Notes: generated by a model not told the origin, from the sequence alone. Positions 34,317-43,423 are shown, counted from the stretch's first letter. The stretch is 64,000 nt of DNA from CAVWZH01 sp963765285 (GCA_963765285.1 CAVXVR010000003.1:1222184-1286183), one strand, 5' to 3'. A program made the numbers and translations.

Positions 34317-34598
34317 AAACCGCCCGTTCCTACCCGGAATCTGCGTCCTCACCCAATCAGGAATGCCCATTGCGGCGACAGGTGACCGTCACACGGCCCC
34401 TGTCTCTTCTTTCTGGATCTTAGAGAGTCAAAGACCCGCCCTGTCGCAAAGAACGCGACAAGGGCAGGGCACCCGACGCGTAGAGTGGCATTTGCGGCGT
34501 TGTGCGCCCGGCGCACAACGGTCCGAAAGAGAGAAACGGGCTTGGAGGCCGATCCGGCTTGCTCAGGCCCGGAAAACGGCGTTTGCGAATTTCGACGC
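34317..34598. other. Intergenic region with stable hairpins
   Basis: No gene recognised. A perfect 10-bp hairpin CGTTGTGCGC-CCG-GCGCACAACG lies at 34498-34520, and an imperfect one (GCCCTGTCGC ... GCGACAAGGGC) at about 34439-34465. These may terminate rpmB and the convergent RidA gene or be repeat elements. Confidence 0.5.
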
Positions 34599-34976
34599 CT
34601 AGGCCTCCGCGATCACGTCAATCTCTACCAGGACATCTTTGGGCAGGCGGGCGACTTCGACCGTTGAGCGTGCCGGCGGGGCGGCCGTGAAGTATTTTGC
34701 GTAGACTTCGTTCATGGCCGCGAAGTCACTCATGTTCTTGAGGAACACTGTCGAGCGGACGACTTTCTCCAACCGGCTGCCGGCTGCTTTCAGGATTCCT
34801 GACAGATTTTTCATCACCCGGTCGGTTTGCGCCGCCACGTCGCCTGTGATCACCTGCTGCGTCGCAGGATCAATGGCCACTTGCCCCGACACAAACACAA
34901 ATCCATTCGAACGCACCGCCTGAGAATAAGGTCCGATCGCCTGCGGACCCTCTTTTGTCGTGACTACCTCGCGCAT
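34599..34976 (-). CDS. RidA family (YjgF/YER057c/UK114) enamine/imine deaminase
   Basis: The ATG at 34976 (MREVVTTKEGPQAIGPYSQA) has GGAGG six bases upstream and gives 125 residues, the family size. Signature segments are present: GPYSQAV, FVSGQVAIDP, the catalytic-region Arg in PARSTVEVARLPKD, and VEIDVIAE. It hydrolyses reactive 2-aminoacrylate-type enamines formed by PLP enzymes. Between it and rsh is a long palindromic repeat. Confidence 0.92.
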   Translation of the reverse strand: MREVVTTKEGPQAIGPYSQAVRSNGFVFVSGQVAIDPATQQVITGDVAAQTDRVMKNLSGILKAAGSRLEKVVRSTVFLKNMSDFAAMNEVYAKYFTAAPPARSTVEVARLPKDVLVEIDVIAEA

Positions 34977-34991
34977 GGAAACCTCCAAGAA

Positions 34992-35073
34992 CAGTGGCCA
35001 GTGATCAGTGGCCAGTGGCCAGCAAGAAACCGGGCTGCAACTGTATCTACTGAACACTGATCACTGGCCACTG
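34992..35073. repeat. ACTGGCC-type palindromic repeat
   Basis: A 19-bp arm containing AGTGGCCAGTGATCAGTG (34992-35010) and its perfect reverse complement (35055-35073), with a 44-base spacer; each arm is itself made of GGCCAGTG units. It lies between rsh and ridA. Confidence 0.7.
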
Positions 35074-35083
35074 ACCACTGCCT

Positions 35084-37294
35084 TTAGATTTTCTGCAGCC
35101 GTTGCACATCGTGCACTCCTGGAATCTTCCGCATCCCGTTGATGACGTTTTCCAGGTGCTTCAAATCGGCCACATCGAGCACGATGTCGATATTTGCCTG
35201 ACCGTTTTCGGTGCGGGCCTCGACGTTGCGGATGTTGGTCTGGCTGTCGCCGATCACTCCGGTGATTTGTTTCAGCATGCCGAAGCGGTCGTCACAGAAT
35301 ACCGTCAACTTCACCGGATAGGAACTGGGAGTGCTGTCGTCCTGCGCCCATTCCACTTCGATCCGACGTTCGGGTTCGTACATCAGCGAAGTGACGTTGG
35401 GACAAGTCAGCGCGTGCACGGCCACGCCCTTGCCCCGGGTCACGTATCCGACGACAGTTTCACCACGGATGGGGTTGCAACAGCGGGCGCGGTAGACGAG
35501 CAGGTCGCCGTGCCCTTTGACGCGGATGGCGTTGTTATTCTGGTCGCCGCCGAAAACCCGGCGCACCACACTGACAAAGCCACCTGGCTTTTCCTGGTCC
35601 CCGTCGCTCGCGGGCTCATTGGTGTCTGGCGCCAGCTTCCCCAGCACCTGCCGGGCAGAGTACTTTCCGTAGCCGATTCCGGCCATCAAATCGTCGGGCC
35701 CACCGATGCCATAGTCGGAGGCAATCTTCTGCAAGTTCTCGTCTTTGATGTCCTTGAGCGCAATGCGGTACTTGCGGGCTTCTTTTTCAATCAGTTTGCG
35801 GCCGATTTCGATGGCCCGCTCACGCTGGTGCAGGTTGAGCCAGTGCTTGATCTTGTTGCGCGCTCGCGAAGATTTCACGATAGCCAGCCAGTCCCGGCTG
35901 GGCTTGTGCGCGGGCTGGGTGAGAATTTCGACGATGTCTCCGCTATGCAGCTTGAAGCGCAGCGGCACCATGCGTCCATTCACTTTGGCGCCTACGCAGC
36001 TATGCCCCACTTCGGTGTGAATACTGTAAGCAAAATCCAGCGGCGAGGCATCGCGGGGCAGGACTACAACTTTTCCCTTGGGAGTGAAGGTGTAAACCTC
36101 TTCCGGATAAAGATCGATCTTAAGCGTAGAAAGAAATTCGCTGGGATCGGAGACGTCGCGCTGCCATTCCACTACTTGCCGAAGCCAGTTGAGCCGTTGC
36201 TCGTCCTGGGCTGAGACCGGGCCGTCTTTGTATTTCCAGTGGGCGGCGATGCCCTCTTCGGCCATCTTGTGCATTTCTTCGGTGCGAATCTGTACTTCGA
36301 AGGGTTGTCCTTCTTCTGCGATGACGGAAGTGTGCAGCGACTGATAAAGATTGGGCCGCGGCATGGCGATGAAATCTTTGATACGGCCGGGCACCGGACG
36401 CCACAGGTTATGAATGATGCCGAGCACCGCGTAGCAATCCTGTACCGACTGCGTGATGACGCGCATGGCGTACAGGTCGTAGACCTGCTCCACTGCAATA
36501 TGCTGGCGCAGCAACTTCTTGTGGATGCTGTACATCCGCTTGATGCGGCTTTCCACTTTCGCCGTGATACCGGCTTCTTTCAGTTTGTCGCGCAATTGCT
36601 GCTCGACGCGCCCCAGAAACGCTTCCCCGGCCTTGCGGCGGACCTCCACCGCGTCATGCACTTGCTGGTAGCCGATCGGGTCGAAGTACTTGAAACCCAG
36701 ATCTTCAAGCTCACCGCGGATTTTGCCCATGCCCAGCCGGTGCGCAATGGGGGCGTAAATATCCAGAGTCTCGCGGGCGATTTTTTGCTGGCGCTCGGGA
36801 GGCAAATGCTCCAGCGTGCGCATGTTGTGCAGGCGATCGGCTAACTTGATGAGCACCACGCGAATGTCATCGACCATCGCAAGCATCATCTTGCGCAGGT
36901 TTTCGGCTTGTTGCTCTTCCCGGGTGGCGAAATCAATCGCGCTGATCTTGGTCACGCCCTCCACAATGTGGGCCACCTGCTCGCCAAACTCCTTGCGGAT
37001 GTCGACAATGGTCACCGATGTGTCTTCCACCGAGTCATGCAGCAGGCCAGCGGCAATGGCCACGGGATCCATTTTCATTTCGGCCAGAACTAACGCCACT
37101 TCAAGGGGATGCACGAGATAGGGCTGGCCCGAAGCGCGGGTCTGCCCGGCGTGATACTTCTGGGAATACTCGTAAGCTTTGCGGATAATCTCCAGATCGT
37201 CGTTGGGCCGGTTGGCCCGCATGGTGCGGATCAGCTCGCGGAACTTCGTGACGGTAAGGACATTGGTCGCGATCTGGTGGCGCAGGGTCGCCAT
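35084..37294 (-). CDS. Bifunctional (p)ppGpp synthetase/hydrolase (Rsh)
   Basis: A 736-residue RelA/SpoT homologue. The HD hydrolase domain (~45-180) retains HDSVEDT and DRLHNMRTL, so hydrolysis should be intact. The synthetase domain (~240-350) has PNLYQSLHTSV and EVQIRTEEMHKMAEEGIAAHWKYK. A TGS domain (~385-450, VYTFTPKGKVVVLP), zinc-finger/helical region (RCCNPIRGE) and C-terminal ACT domain (~660-735) follow. It makes and degrades the stringent-response alarmone; a single long Rsh usually serves both roles in this phylum. It is upstream of ridA. Confidence 0.95.
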   Translation of the reverse strand: MATLRHQIATNVLTVTKFRELIRTMRANRPNDDLEIIRKAYEYSQKYHAGQTRASGQPYLVHPLEVALVLAEMKMDPVAIAAGLLHDSVEDTSVTIVDIRKEFGEQVAHIVEGVTKISAIDFATREEQQAENLRKMMLAMVDDIRVVLIKLADRLHNMRTLEHLPPERQQKIARETLDIYAPIAHRLGMGKIRGELEDLGFKYFDPIGYQQVHDAVEVRRKAGEAFLGRVEQQLRDKLKEAGITAKVESRIKRMYSIHKKLLRQHIAVEQVYDLYAMRVITQSVQDCYAVLGIIHNLWRPVPGRIKDFIAMPRPNLYQSLHTSVIAEEGQPFEVQIRTEEMHKMAEEGIAAHWKYKDGPVSAQDEQRLNWLRQVVEWQRDVSDPSEFLSTLKIDLYPEEVYTFTPKGKVVVLPRDASPLDFAYSIHTEVGHSCVGAKVNGRMVPLRFKLHSGDIVEILTQPAHKPSRDWLAIVKSSRARNKIKHWLNLHQRERAIEIGRKLIEKEARKYRIALKDIKDENLQKIASDYGIGGPDDLMAGIGYGKYSARQVLGKLAPDTNEPASDGDQEKPGGFVSVVRRVFGGDQNNNAIRVKGHGDLLVYRARCCNPIRGETVVGYVTRGKGVAVHALTCPNVTSLMYEPERRIEVEWAQDDSTPSSYPVKLTVFCDDRFGMLKQITGVIGDSQTNIRNVEARTENGQANIDIVLDVADLKHLENVINGMRKIPGVHDVQRLQKI

Positions 37295-37532
37295 AATGGA
37301 TTATAGCGTGGTGGGAAGGCCGTCAGACAGGCGGCGTCGACCTGTTTCGGATTGGTTCGCGGTCTGGGGAGTCCGCCCAAACGCTACAAATCACGTGAGT
37401 TAATGGGCTTTCCAAGAGGTTTGGCGCTCCCGTTCGGCGGATTCATTCCCGACGTATCTTTCAAATCGTTCAACAGAAGCCACGAGCCGTCTTGGAGCCG
37501 GAGCAAACTGCTAGAGTGGTTTGGGGGAACTC

Positions 37533-38426
37533 ATGCCAGGAAAGATCCTTGTGAGCGGAGGCTCGGGGCCGATCGGAGCCGCACTGCTGCCTTCCTTCAA
37601 AGCGGCCGGATATAGCGTCACGCGCCTGGTGCATGGGACGCCTTCTGGCGAGCAACAAATTGCGTGGAATCCGGCTGAGCCGGTCTCGCCCGAGTCGGTC
37701 TCAGGCTTTGAGGCGGTGGTTCATCTGGCCGGGGAATCGATCGTGGGGCGCTGGACCGAAGAGAAGAAGCGGCGGATTCGCGAGAGCCGGGTGCTGGGAA
37801 CGCGGAACCTGGCCTCCGCCCTGGCTCGGGCGGCGCAGCGACCGCGGGTGTTCATTTCAGGTTCGGCGATCGGCTACTACGGTGATCGAGGGGATGAGGT
37901 TCTGCGCGAACAGAGTCTTTCTGGCGCTGGATTTCTTCCGGAAGTCTGCCGTGAGTGGGAAGCGGCTGCGCAGGTTACGGCTGAGGCCGGTATCCGGACA
38001 GTTTGTTTGCGGACGGGAGTGGTGCTGAGCACGGTGGGCGGCGCGCTGCCTAAGATGCTGACTCCGTTTCGTCTGGGTTTGGGGGGCAATATTGGAAATG
38101 GGCGACAGTGGTTGAGCTGGATTCATGTGCAGGATCTGGTCGGGGCAATCCATCACATCCTCAAGTCTGATTTGGTGCTAGGGCCGGTGAACGGGGTTTC
38201 GCCAAGAGCTTCCACCAACGCCGAGTTCACTCAGATTCTCGCGGCGGTTTTAGCGCGTCCAGCGATCTTTCCCATGCCGGCTTTCGCGGCGCGGCTGGTT
38301 TTTGGCCAGATGGCGGATGAGTTGTTGCTGGCCAGCCAGCGGGTGGAACCGGCGGCGCTTATTGCGAGTGGGTATCCGTTTCAGTTTTCGGATTTGGCTA
38401 AGACGTTGAAGGATTTGTTGAAATGA
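37533..38426 (+). CDS. TIGR01777 family NAD-dependent epimerase/dehydratase-like protein
   Basis: The ATG at 37533 (MPGKILVSGGSGPIG) has GGGGGA five bases upstream; 297 residues. Rossmann fold with GGSGPIG (7-13), VVHLAGESIVGRWTEEKK, ISGSAIGYYG (YxxxK-type region modified) and the C-terminal DUF1731 end (ELLLASQRVEPAALIASGYPF). Family members (YfcH/SulA-like) are SDR-extended proteins with no settled substrate. Divergent from rsh with ~240 bases between. Confidence 0.88.
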   Translation: MPGKILVSGGSGPIGAALLPSFKAAGYSVTRLVHGTPSGEQQIAWNPAEPVSPESVSGFEAVVHLAGESIVGRWTEEKKRRIRESRVLGTRNLASALARAAQRPRVFISGSAIGYYGDRGDEVLREQSLSGAGFLPEVCREWEAAAQVTAEAGIRTVCLRTGVVLSTVGGALPKMLTPFRLGLGGNIGNGRQWLSWIHVQDLVGAIHHILKSDLVLGPVNGVSPRASTNAEFTQILAAVLARPAIFPMPAFAARLVFGQMADELLLASQRVEPAALIASGYPFQFSDLAKTLKDLLK

Positions 38427-38547
38427 TGAGGCTAGAACAAATTCGGCCGATCCCACCGGCTTCGCTCGCTTGGGGTTGAGGTTTCGGAGTTGGAATTCCC
38501 TGCGGTGGCTTGGGGTGCTGCAGTCAAACTAGGGGTCTTTCGACTTC

Positions 38548-38578
38548 GCAAAAGGATTCGCGAAGCGAATCCTTTTGC
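38548..38578. repeat. Perfect 14-bp hairpin between convergent genes
   Basis: GCAAAAGGATTCGC-GAA-GCGAATCCTTTTGC. A- and T-rich stem ends could make it a bidirectional terminator for the epimerase gene (plus) and the RDD gene (minus). It is embedded in TTTCGACTTCGC ... TTCGCTCAAGATGACA repeat sequence. Confidence 0.6.
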
Positions 38579-38651
38579 TTCGCTCAAGATGACAGGAGAA
38601 GTTGCTTCCCTCAAGATGACAGCGCGGTAAGGCCGAAAGAGTTCATCCCGC

Positions 38652-39482
38652 TTAGCGTTCGGGCGCTGCGTAGGTGCGGGTGATGCGGTCGTGCCAGCAG
38701 AGCTGGTCTTCGTCGAAGAAGCACCAGGCATAGCCGAGGCCAAGCGATACTCCGGACATCACCGAGGTGAGCACACGCCAGCGACGTAGCACGCGCGGCG
38801 CCGGGCTGCCGTCGAAGCGATTGAGGTGAAGGCGGGCAAGCTTCAGCCCGGGAGTAGTGCCGGTACCGACCAGCATGAGGTATTGGTAAATCGTCCATAA
38901 AATGCCGATGACCACAGCGCTCAGGCTTGCGGCCGGCAAGAGCGGCGGCACGCTGGCGGTAATTTTGAAGAACAAGAACGCGAACATCGCGAACGCGGCG
39001 ATCACGATCGCAGCGTCGACGGCGGTTGCCGCCAGGCGCCGGCCCATTGGGGCCGCCTGCAACGGAATTTCAAAGCCCGGTCTCTTTTCAACCGGAGTCT
39101 CTTCGGCGGATTCGATCAGGATCCCGCCCAAGGCCGGGCCTGGAGGCGCGACATCGAGGGCTTCAAGGATGCGCGGGCGATCGAACACTGGCTCGGCAAG
39201 TTCGTCCACCGGTATGGGCAGGGCGGCGGAGCGCGGAAACTCGATGATCTTATTTTCAAGGACCTTCTTTTCAGTGACCTTTGCTTCTGTGATCCTGGGA
39301 GTCTTCCCCGGGCTCGCTGCAGCGAGCTGAGAATCAGGCGGTTCGGGCAGGAAAGGCTCGGGCTCGGGTTCGGGATCGGCATGGACCCGCGCGATCGCGA
39401 CAGACTGGCGCGTGGCTGTCGGGGCTGAGTCAACGATGGCCGTATTTCTAGGAGGCTCGCCATCGTCAAACTTTAAACGCAA
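38652..39482 (-). CDS. RDD family membrane protein, C-terminal part (frame-broken gene)
   Basis: 276 residues from a TTG. The first ~140 are low-complexity Pro/Glu/Ala. The RDD domain follows: MGRRLAATAVDAAIVI with the Arg-Asp pair in the first membrane helix, then two more helices, GTGTTPGLKLARL, and FFDEDQLCWHDRITRT. The start lacks a ribosome-binding site, and its first residues (RLKFDDGEPP) continue the final sequence of the upstream frame (PREPRYPSL) if one base near 39481 is removed. Function unknown; RDD proteins are linked to transport or sodium tolerance. Confidence 0.75.
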   Translation of the reverse strand: MRLKFDDGEPPRNTAIVDSAPTATRQSVAIARVHADPEPEPEPFLPEPPDSQLAAASPGKTPRITEAKVTEKKVLENKIIEFPRSAALPIPVDELAEPVFDRPRILEALDVAPPGPALGGILIESAEETPVEKRPGFEIPLQAAPMGRRLAATAVDAAIVIAAFAMFAFLFFKITASVPPLLPAASLSAVVIGILWTIYQYLMLVGTGTTPGLKLARLHLNRFDGSPAPRVLRRWRVLTSVMSGVSLGLGYAWCFFDEDQLCWHDRITRTYAAPER

Positions 39483-39843
39483 GCGAAGGATATCGCGGTT
39501 CCCGGGGCCGTCTGCGCGCGCGGTAGTGACCTAATCGTGCCGTAACCTCCTGGCGCCAGGAATCCGAGTCTGATTCTCCAGGAACATCGACATTAACGGC
39601 CGGCTCCGGCTGCTCCGAGGAGCGCGCTTCCTGCGTTTCAGAAGCGGGCCCAGCGGGCGCGATGGAGACGCTCGTACCCAGGCTGTCCGCTGGCTCAAGA
39701 ACAAATCGTCCCCTCGCGGATTCGAGGCTGGCAGCAAATTGCTGCTCGCTGGCATCGAACGCTTCAGGATCAATCAGGACCGCCGGATGATCAGGGAGCT
39801 TGCCGGGTTCTGCATCAGGTTCGAATCTGGGTCTCATGAACAA
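39466..39843 (-). CDS. N-terminal part of the frame-broken RDD protein
   Basis: A 125-residue acidic, Pro/Glu-rich frame ending RARRRPREPRYPSL followed by four out-of-frame residues and a stop. The basic RARRRPREPRYPSL segment is the usual bridge into the RDD protein body in acidobacterial homologues (recalled from family knowledge). One extra A in the run at 39481-39482 explains the break. Without the correction it would be a small orphan protein. Confidence 0.6.
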   Translation of the reverse strand: MFMRPRFEPDAEPGKLPDHPAVLIDPEAFDASEQQFAASLESARGRFVLEPADSLGTSVSIAPAGPASETQEARSSEQPEPAVNVDVPGESDSDSWRQEVTARLGHYRARRRPREPRYPSLAFKV

Positions 39844-39956
39844 GTGGATCGTGGCCGATTGCAGCGGCGCACGTGCTTTGCCACTGGGGCCAGCGCCGTG
39901 CTAACGTCACCATGACCCGGCCGGGTTTCTTATGCGCCGGATTTCGTGCGCTTCCG

Positions 39957-40982
39957 ATGACTGTCCGCACACGATTCCTTATCACGGCGGCGGTGGTTTG
40001 TCATCTGCTAGTCGCGCCCGGCTTAGTAACCAGCCAGTTGCTTTCCTCTTCCAATCCAGCCAACCCGCCGCAAAACCTGCCATCCGCGCCCTCCTCATTG
40101 AACCAGGAAGACGTCACGATTCGCGCCCTGCAACAGGAAAAAGATGGCGTCGTGTACAAGCTGCGAGGCCAGGCGGAGGTCCACTACGGCACCTATATTC
40201 TTTACGCCGATCAGATGGACTACAACTCGGACACCGGCGAGGCCATCGCCGACGGTCATGTCGTGCTCGATGGCGGCCCGAACGACGAGCACGTCGAAGC
40301 CACGCATGCCACCTACAACGTTCACTCCGAAACGGGCCACTTTGAGACGGTGAAAGGGACCAGCGGCATGCGGCTGCGCGGCGCGCGACTGATCCTTACT
40401 TCTTCGACCCCGTTTGCCTTTAGCGGGAAAGTGGTGGATAAAACCGGGCCGGACCACTATCTCGTCTACGACGGGACGATCACCACCTGTGAATTGCCCC
40501 ATCCCAAGTGGGAATTCAGCGCTCATCGAATCGTGGTGGAAGTCGGGGGCAACGCGACCATCTATCGCAGCAGTTTTATGATTCGTGGGATCCCGGTCCT
40601 ATATTTTCCTTTTGCCACGCACCCGATTCAACATCGGCCGCGGCAAACCGGGTTTCTCATCCCCAATATCGGCACCTCCTCCATCAAGGGAAAAATCGTG
40701 GGAGAAGGAATCTTCTGGGCCATCAATCGCAGCATGGACGCCACGATCGGGGCGGAATATCTTTCACGGCGGGGCTGGGCGCCACAGGGCCAGTTCCGGG
40801 CGCAACCGAGCGAACGCTCGTTTGTGTATCTGAACTATTTCGCCGTGCTCGACCGAAGCAATCTGGATCAGGGCGGGCATGAGGTCCAATTGGTGGCCGA
40901 GGATGACTACAATGAGCACTTTCCGGGGCGTAGCCAACATCGACTATCTCAGCTCCTTTGTGTTCCGGCTGATTTTCAATGA
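39957..40982 (+). CDS. lptD: LPS-assembly protein LptD, N-terminal part (frame-broken gene)
   Basis: Start at ATG 39957 (MTVRTRFLITAAVVCHLL) gives a signal peptide; ATG 39912 is an alternative. After a Pro/Ser-rich linker comes an OstA/LptD_N domain (VYKLRGQAEVHYGTYILYADQMDYNSDTGEAIADGHV) and the first barrel strands. The frame runs to HEVQLVAEDDYNEHF and then shifts; the last ~15 residues are out-of-frame sequence. Together with the next entry it forms the outer-membrane translocon that inserts lipopolysaccharide with LptE. Confidence 0.85.
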   Translation: MTVRTRFLITAAVVCHLLVAPGLVTSQLLSSSNPANPPQNLPSAPSSLNQEDVTIRALQQEKDGVVYKLRGQAEVHYGTYILYADQMDYNSDTGEAIADGHVVLDGGPNDEHVEATHATYNVHSETGHFETVKGTSGMRLRGARLILTSSTPFAFSGKVVDKTGPDHYLVYDGTITTCELPHPKWEFSAHRIVVEVGGNATIYRSSFMIRGIPVLYFPFATHPIQHRPRQTGFLIPNIGTSSIKGKIVGEGIFWAINRSMDATIGAEYLSRRGWAPQGQFRAQPSERSFVYLNYFAVLDRSNLDQGGHEVQLVAEDDYNEHFPGRSQHRLSQLLCVPADFQ

Positions 40983-42444
40983 CGTGTTCACGCAGGCGGT
41001 GAACTCGGAAGTAAAGTCGAAGGCCTTTCTTTCGGACACGAACCGGGGCTTCTTCTACAACGCTTCGACGCAACGTTACCAGAACTTTGAAAGTACGGAC
41101 CCGGGCGACGTGGTCACCATCCTGCATGCACCCAGTTTTGATTCGTCCAGCGTGGACCGGGAAATTGGCCATTCGAACTTTTACTGGACGTATGACGCCG
41201 CGATCGAAGGACTGTCGCGGAAAGAGTGCCTCGCGGATTCCACAAACCCGGCAACTCCGGGTTGTGTGGAGAGGTTTTCGACGGCCCCGCTGGTCGGACG
41301 CTTCGATGTGAACCCGAGCCTGTCACTTCCACTTTTGTTTCATGGATGGTCGCTGCGGCCTGAAATTGCCGTGCGGGATACGTTGTATACGCAGCGGCTG
41401 AGTGCGGCGAACAGCGATTCCGCCGAAGACGCCACCATCAATCGCGAGGCACTGGAGGGGTCGTTTGAGTTGCGGCCGCCCTCGGTGCAGCGCATTTTCG
41501 ACCGCCAAGTGCTGGGGCGCAAGTGGAAGCACGTGGTCGAACCCAGCGTGACCTATCGCTACGTCACGGGGGTCAGCAATTTCGCTGATATTGTGCGCTT
41601 CGATGAACGCGACATCCTGAGCAACACCAACGAAGTGGAGTACGGCGTGATCAACCGCCTGTATGCCAAGCGCACGTCGAGCCAAGCGGAAGACTGTGGG
41701 CCGCCGGGGATGCCGTCGCTAATCATTGGCCGCCCGGGCCCTGCCAGCCGGGTGCCGTGGCAACGGCAAATACAGCCGCAAGATACGCCGTGCCTGGCTG
41801 CTCCTCCGGTGCGGGAAATCGTCACCTGGGAATTGGCACAGAAATATTTTCTCGATCCGACGTTTGGAGGCGCACTGGTGCCGGGCCAGCGGAACGTTTT
41901 TACCACGACCGCGGATTTTACCGGCATCGCGTTCCTGACCGCGGCCCGCCGTCTCTCGCCCCTGATTTCCCGGTTGCGGATTCAGCCAACCATCCGTGCG
42001 GAGGCCGAGTGGGACATGGATTATGACTTCAAGAACAGCAGGATCAATGCCAGCACAGTGTTTGTGAACTACCGCATTGGGCTGTTCACCATTGGCGGCG
42101 GTGACGCCTACTTGCAGGCACCCACCTCCAGTTCCGGTCCGACGACCTCGCCACAAACTTTCAACCAGTATCGCCTGCTGTTCGGATACGGCCACAGCAA
42201 TAAGCAGGGCTTGAGCCTGGGTACGAATCTGGGATTCGACGCCAACCTGGGTTCACTGCAATATTCCGCCGTGCAGACCAGCTATAACTGGGATTGCTGC
42301 GGCGTGAGCCTGGAGTACCGGCGCTTCGCGCTGGGGTCGTCCGAAGCAAATTTCTCGCGGAATGAAAACCAGTTCCGGTTCACGTTTGCGTTGGCGAATG
42401 TGGGCGCGTTTGGGAATTTGCGGAGGCAGGAGAAGTTGTTCTAA
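40879..42444 (+). CDS. lptD: LptD, C-terminal beta-barrel part (frame-broken gene)
   Basis: The true coding content starts near 40924 (RGVANIDYLSSFVFRLIFND); the preceding ~15 residues are frame overlap. The rest is the OstA_C barrel with alternating strands and aromatic turns, ending NVGAFGNLRRQEKLF with a terminal Phe. Removing one C of the CC at 40923-40924 would join EHF to RGVANIDY and give a ~830-residue LptD, the normal size for this phylum. The Cys residues (e.g. SRKECLADST, EDCGPPG, WDCCGVS) suggest disulfides. Confidence 0.85.
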   Translation: MRSNWWPRMTTMSTFRGVANIDYLSSFVFRLIFNDVFTQAVNSEVKSKAFLSDTNRGFFYNASTQRYQNFESTDPGDVVTILHAPSFDSSSVDREIGHSNFYWTYDAAIEGLSRKECLADSTNPATPGCVERFSTAPLVGRFDVNPSLSLPLLFHGWSLRPEIAVRDTLYTQRLSAANSDSAEDATINREALEGSFELRPPSVQRIFDRQVLGRKWKHVVEPSVTYRYVTGVSNFADIVRFDERDILSNTNEVEYGVINRLYAKRTSSQAEDCGPPGMPSLIIGRPGPASRVPWQRQIQPQDTPCLAAPPVREIVTWELAQKYFLDPTFGGALVPGQRNVFTTTADFTGIAFLTAARRLSPLISRLRIQPTIRAEAEWDMDYDFKNSRINASTVFVNYRIGLFTIGGGDAYLQAPTSSSGPTTSPQTFNQYRLLFGYGHSNKQGLSLGTNLGFDANLGSLQYSAVQTSYNWDCCGVSLEYRRFALGSSEANFSRNENQFRFTFALANVGAFGNLRRQEKLF

Positions 42445-42580
42445 GTTGTCTCGGCGAACTCTGCGTGCTCTGTGGTTAATGGCTTTGTCAGTTTCGGGAA
42501 AACGCGCTTAACCGCCGGGTCCGCCGAGTTGCCGATAGGAGAGAACGTACTCCGCCGCCATTGCGTATTAGAATGTCTTG

Positions 42581-43423
42581 ATGGCGGCTACTGTCGATCT
42601 GTCCTTGAAGCGCTTGGCTCTTGACCAATGTCTCCGCGGGCTGGGGCGAACGCTGGTCGCCTATTCCGGCGGAGTGGATTCAGCCTTTCTGGCTTGGGCT
42701 GCGCATCGCGTACTCGGCGACCAGATGCTGGCCGTGATCGCTGATTCTCCCAGCCTGGCGCGCACGCAGCTTGCCGACGCCGCGGCTTTCGCCAACGAAC
42801 AAGGAGTTTTGCTAGAGGTTGTGCTGACGACGGAGGTCAACCAGCCGGAGTATGCGCGGAATGACTCCATGCGCTGTTTTCATTGCAAGGATGAGCTGTT
42901 TACCGTGATGGAAGATCTTCGGCGCGCGCGGGGTTTCGACGCGGTGGCGTACGGCGTGAATGTGGATGACCAGGGCGATTTTCGTCCGGGGCAGCTTGCC
43001 GCAGAGAAGCACCGGGTTGCGGCCCCGTTGCAGGAGGCTGGATTGACGAAAGAAGAGATTCGCCAACTGGCGCGTGAGGCTGGGCTGCGCATCTGGGACA
43101 AACCGGCTTCGGCCTGCCTTTCCTCGCGCATCGAGTACGGACGGCCCGTGACCCGCGAGTCTCTGGGCGTTGTGGAGCAAGGTGAAGACGCGCTGCGGGC
43201 GCTCGGTTTCCGCCAGTTCCGGGTACGGCATCACGGGGAGATTGTTCGCATTGAAATTGCACGTGAGGAACTGGCTCGCGCTCTCGACCCCGACATGGCC
43301 GCCGAGTTTACCCGGATTTTCAAGGGGCTGGGGTTCAAGTTTGTCACCCTTGATCTGGAAGGCTTCCGTTCCGGTTCCATGAACGCGCTGCTGCCTGTCG
43401 ACAAGCTTACGCGCCGAGCCTGA
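42581..43423 (+). CDS. larE: ATP-dependent sacrificial sulfur transferase LarE
   Basis: 280 residues from ATG 42581. A PP-loop SGGVDS (29-34) binds ATP; Cys179 lies in ASACLSSRIEYG, the position of the sulfur-donating Cys of Lactobacillus LarE. Cys99 and Cys102 in RCFHCK make a three-cysteine set like that of LarE proteins reported to carry a [4Fe-4S] cluster. LarE sulfurates the nickel-pincer nucleotide cofactor of LarA-type racemases. larB, larC and larA are not in this window, so its pathway partners are elsewhere. Confidence 0.9.
   Translation: MAATVDLSLKRLALDQCLRGLGRTLVAYSGGVDSAFLAWAAHRVLGDQMLAVIADSPSLARTQLADAAAFANEQGVLLEVVLTTEVNQPEYARNDSMRCFHCKDELFTVMEDLRRARGFDAVAYGVNVDDQGDFRPGQLAAEKHRVAAPLQEAGLTKEEIRQLAREAGLRIWDKPASACLSSRIEYGRPVTRESLGVVEQGEDALRALGFRQFRVRHHGEIVRIEIAREELARALDPDMAAEFTRIFKGLGFKFVTLDLEGFRSGSMNALLPVDKLTRRA

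Noticed and set aside
35102..36214. 370-residue frame opposite rsh
   Set aside because: Antisense shadow over conserved TGS, synthetase and ACT codons.
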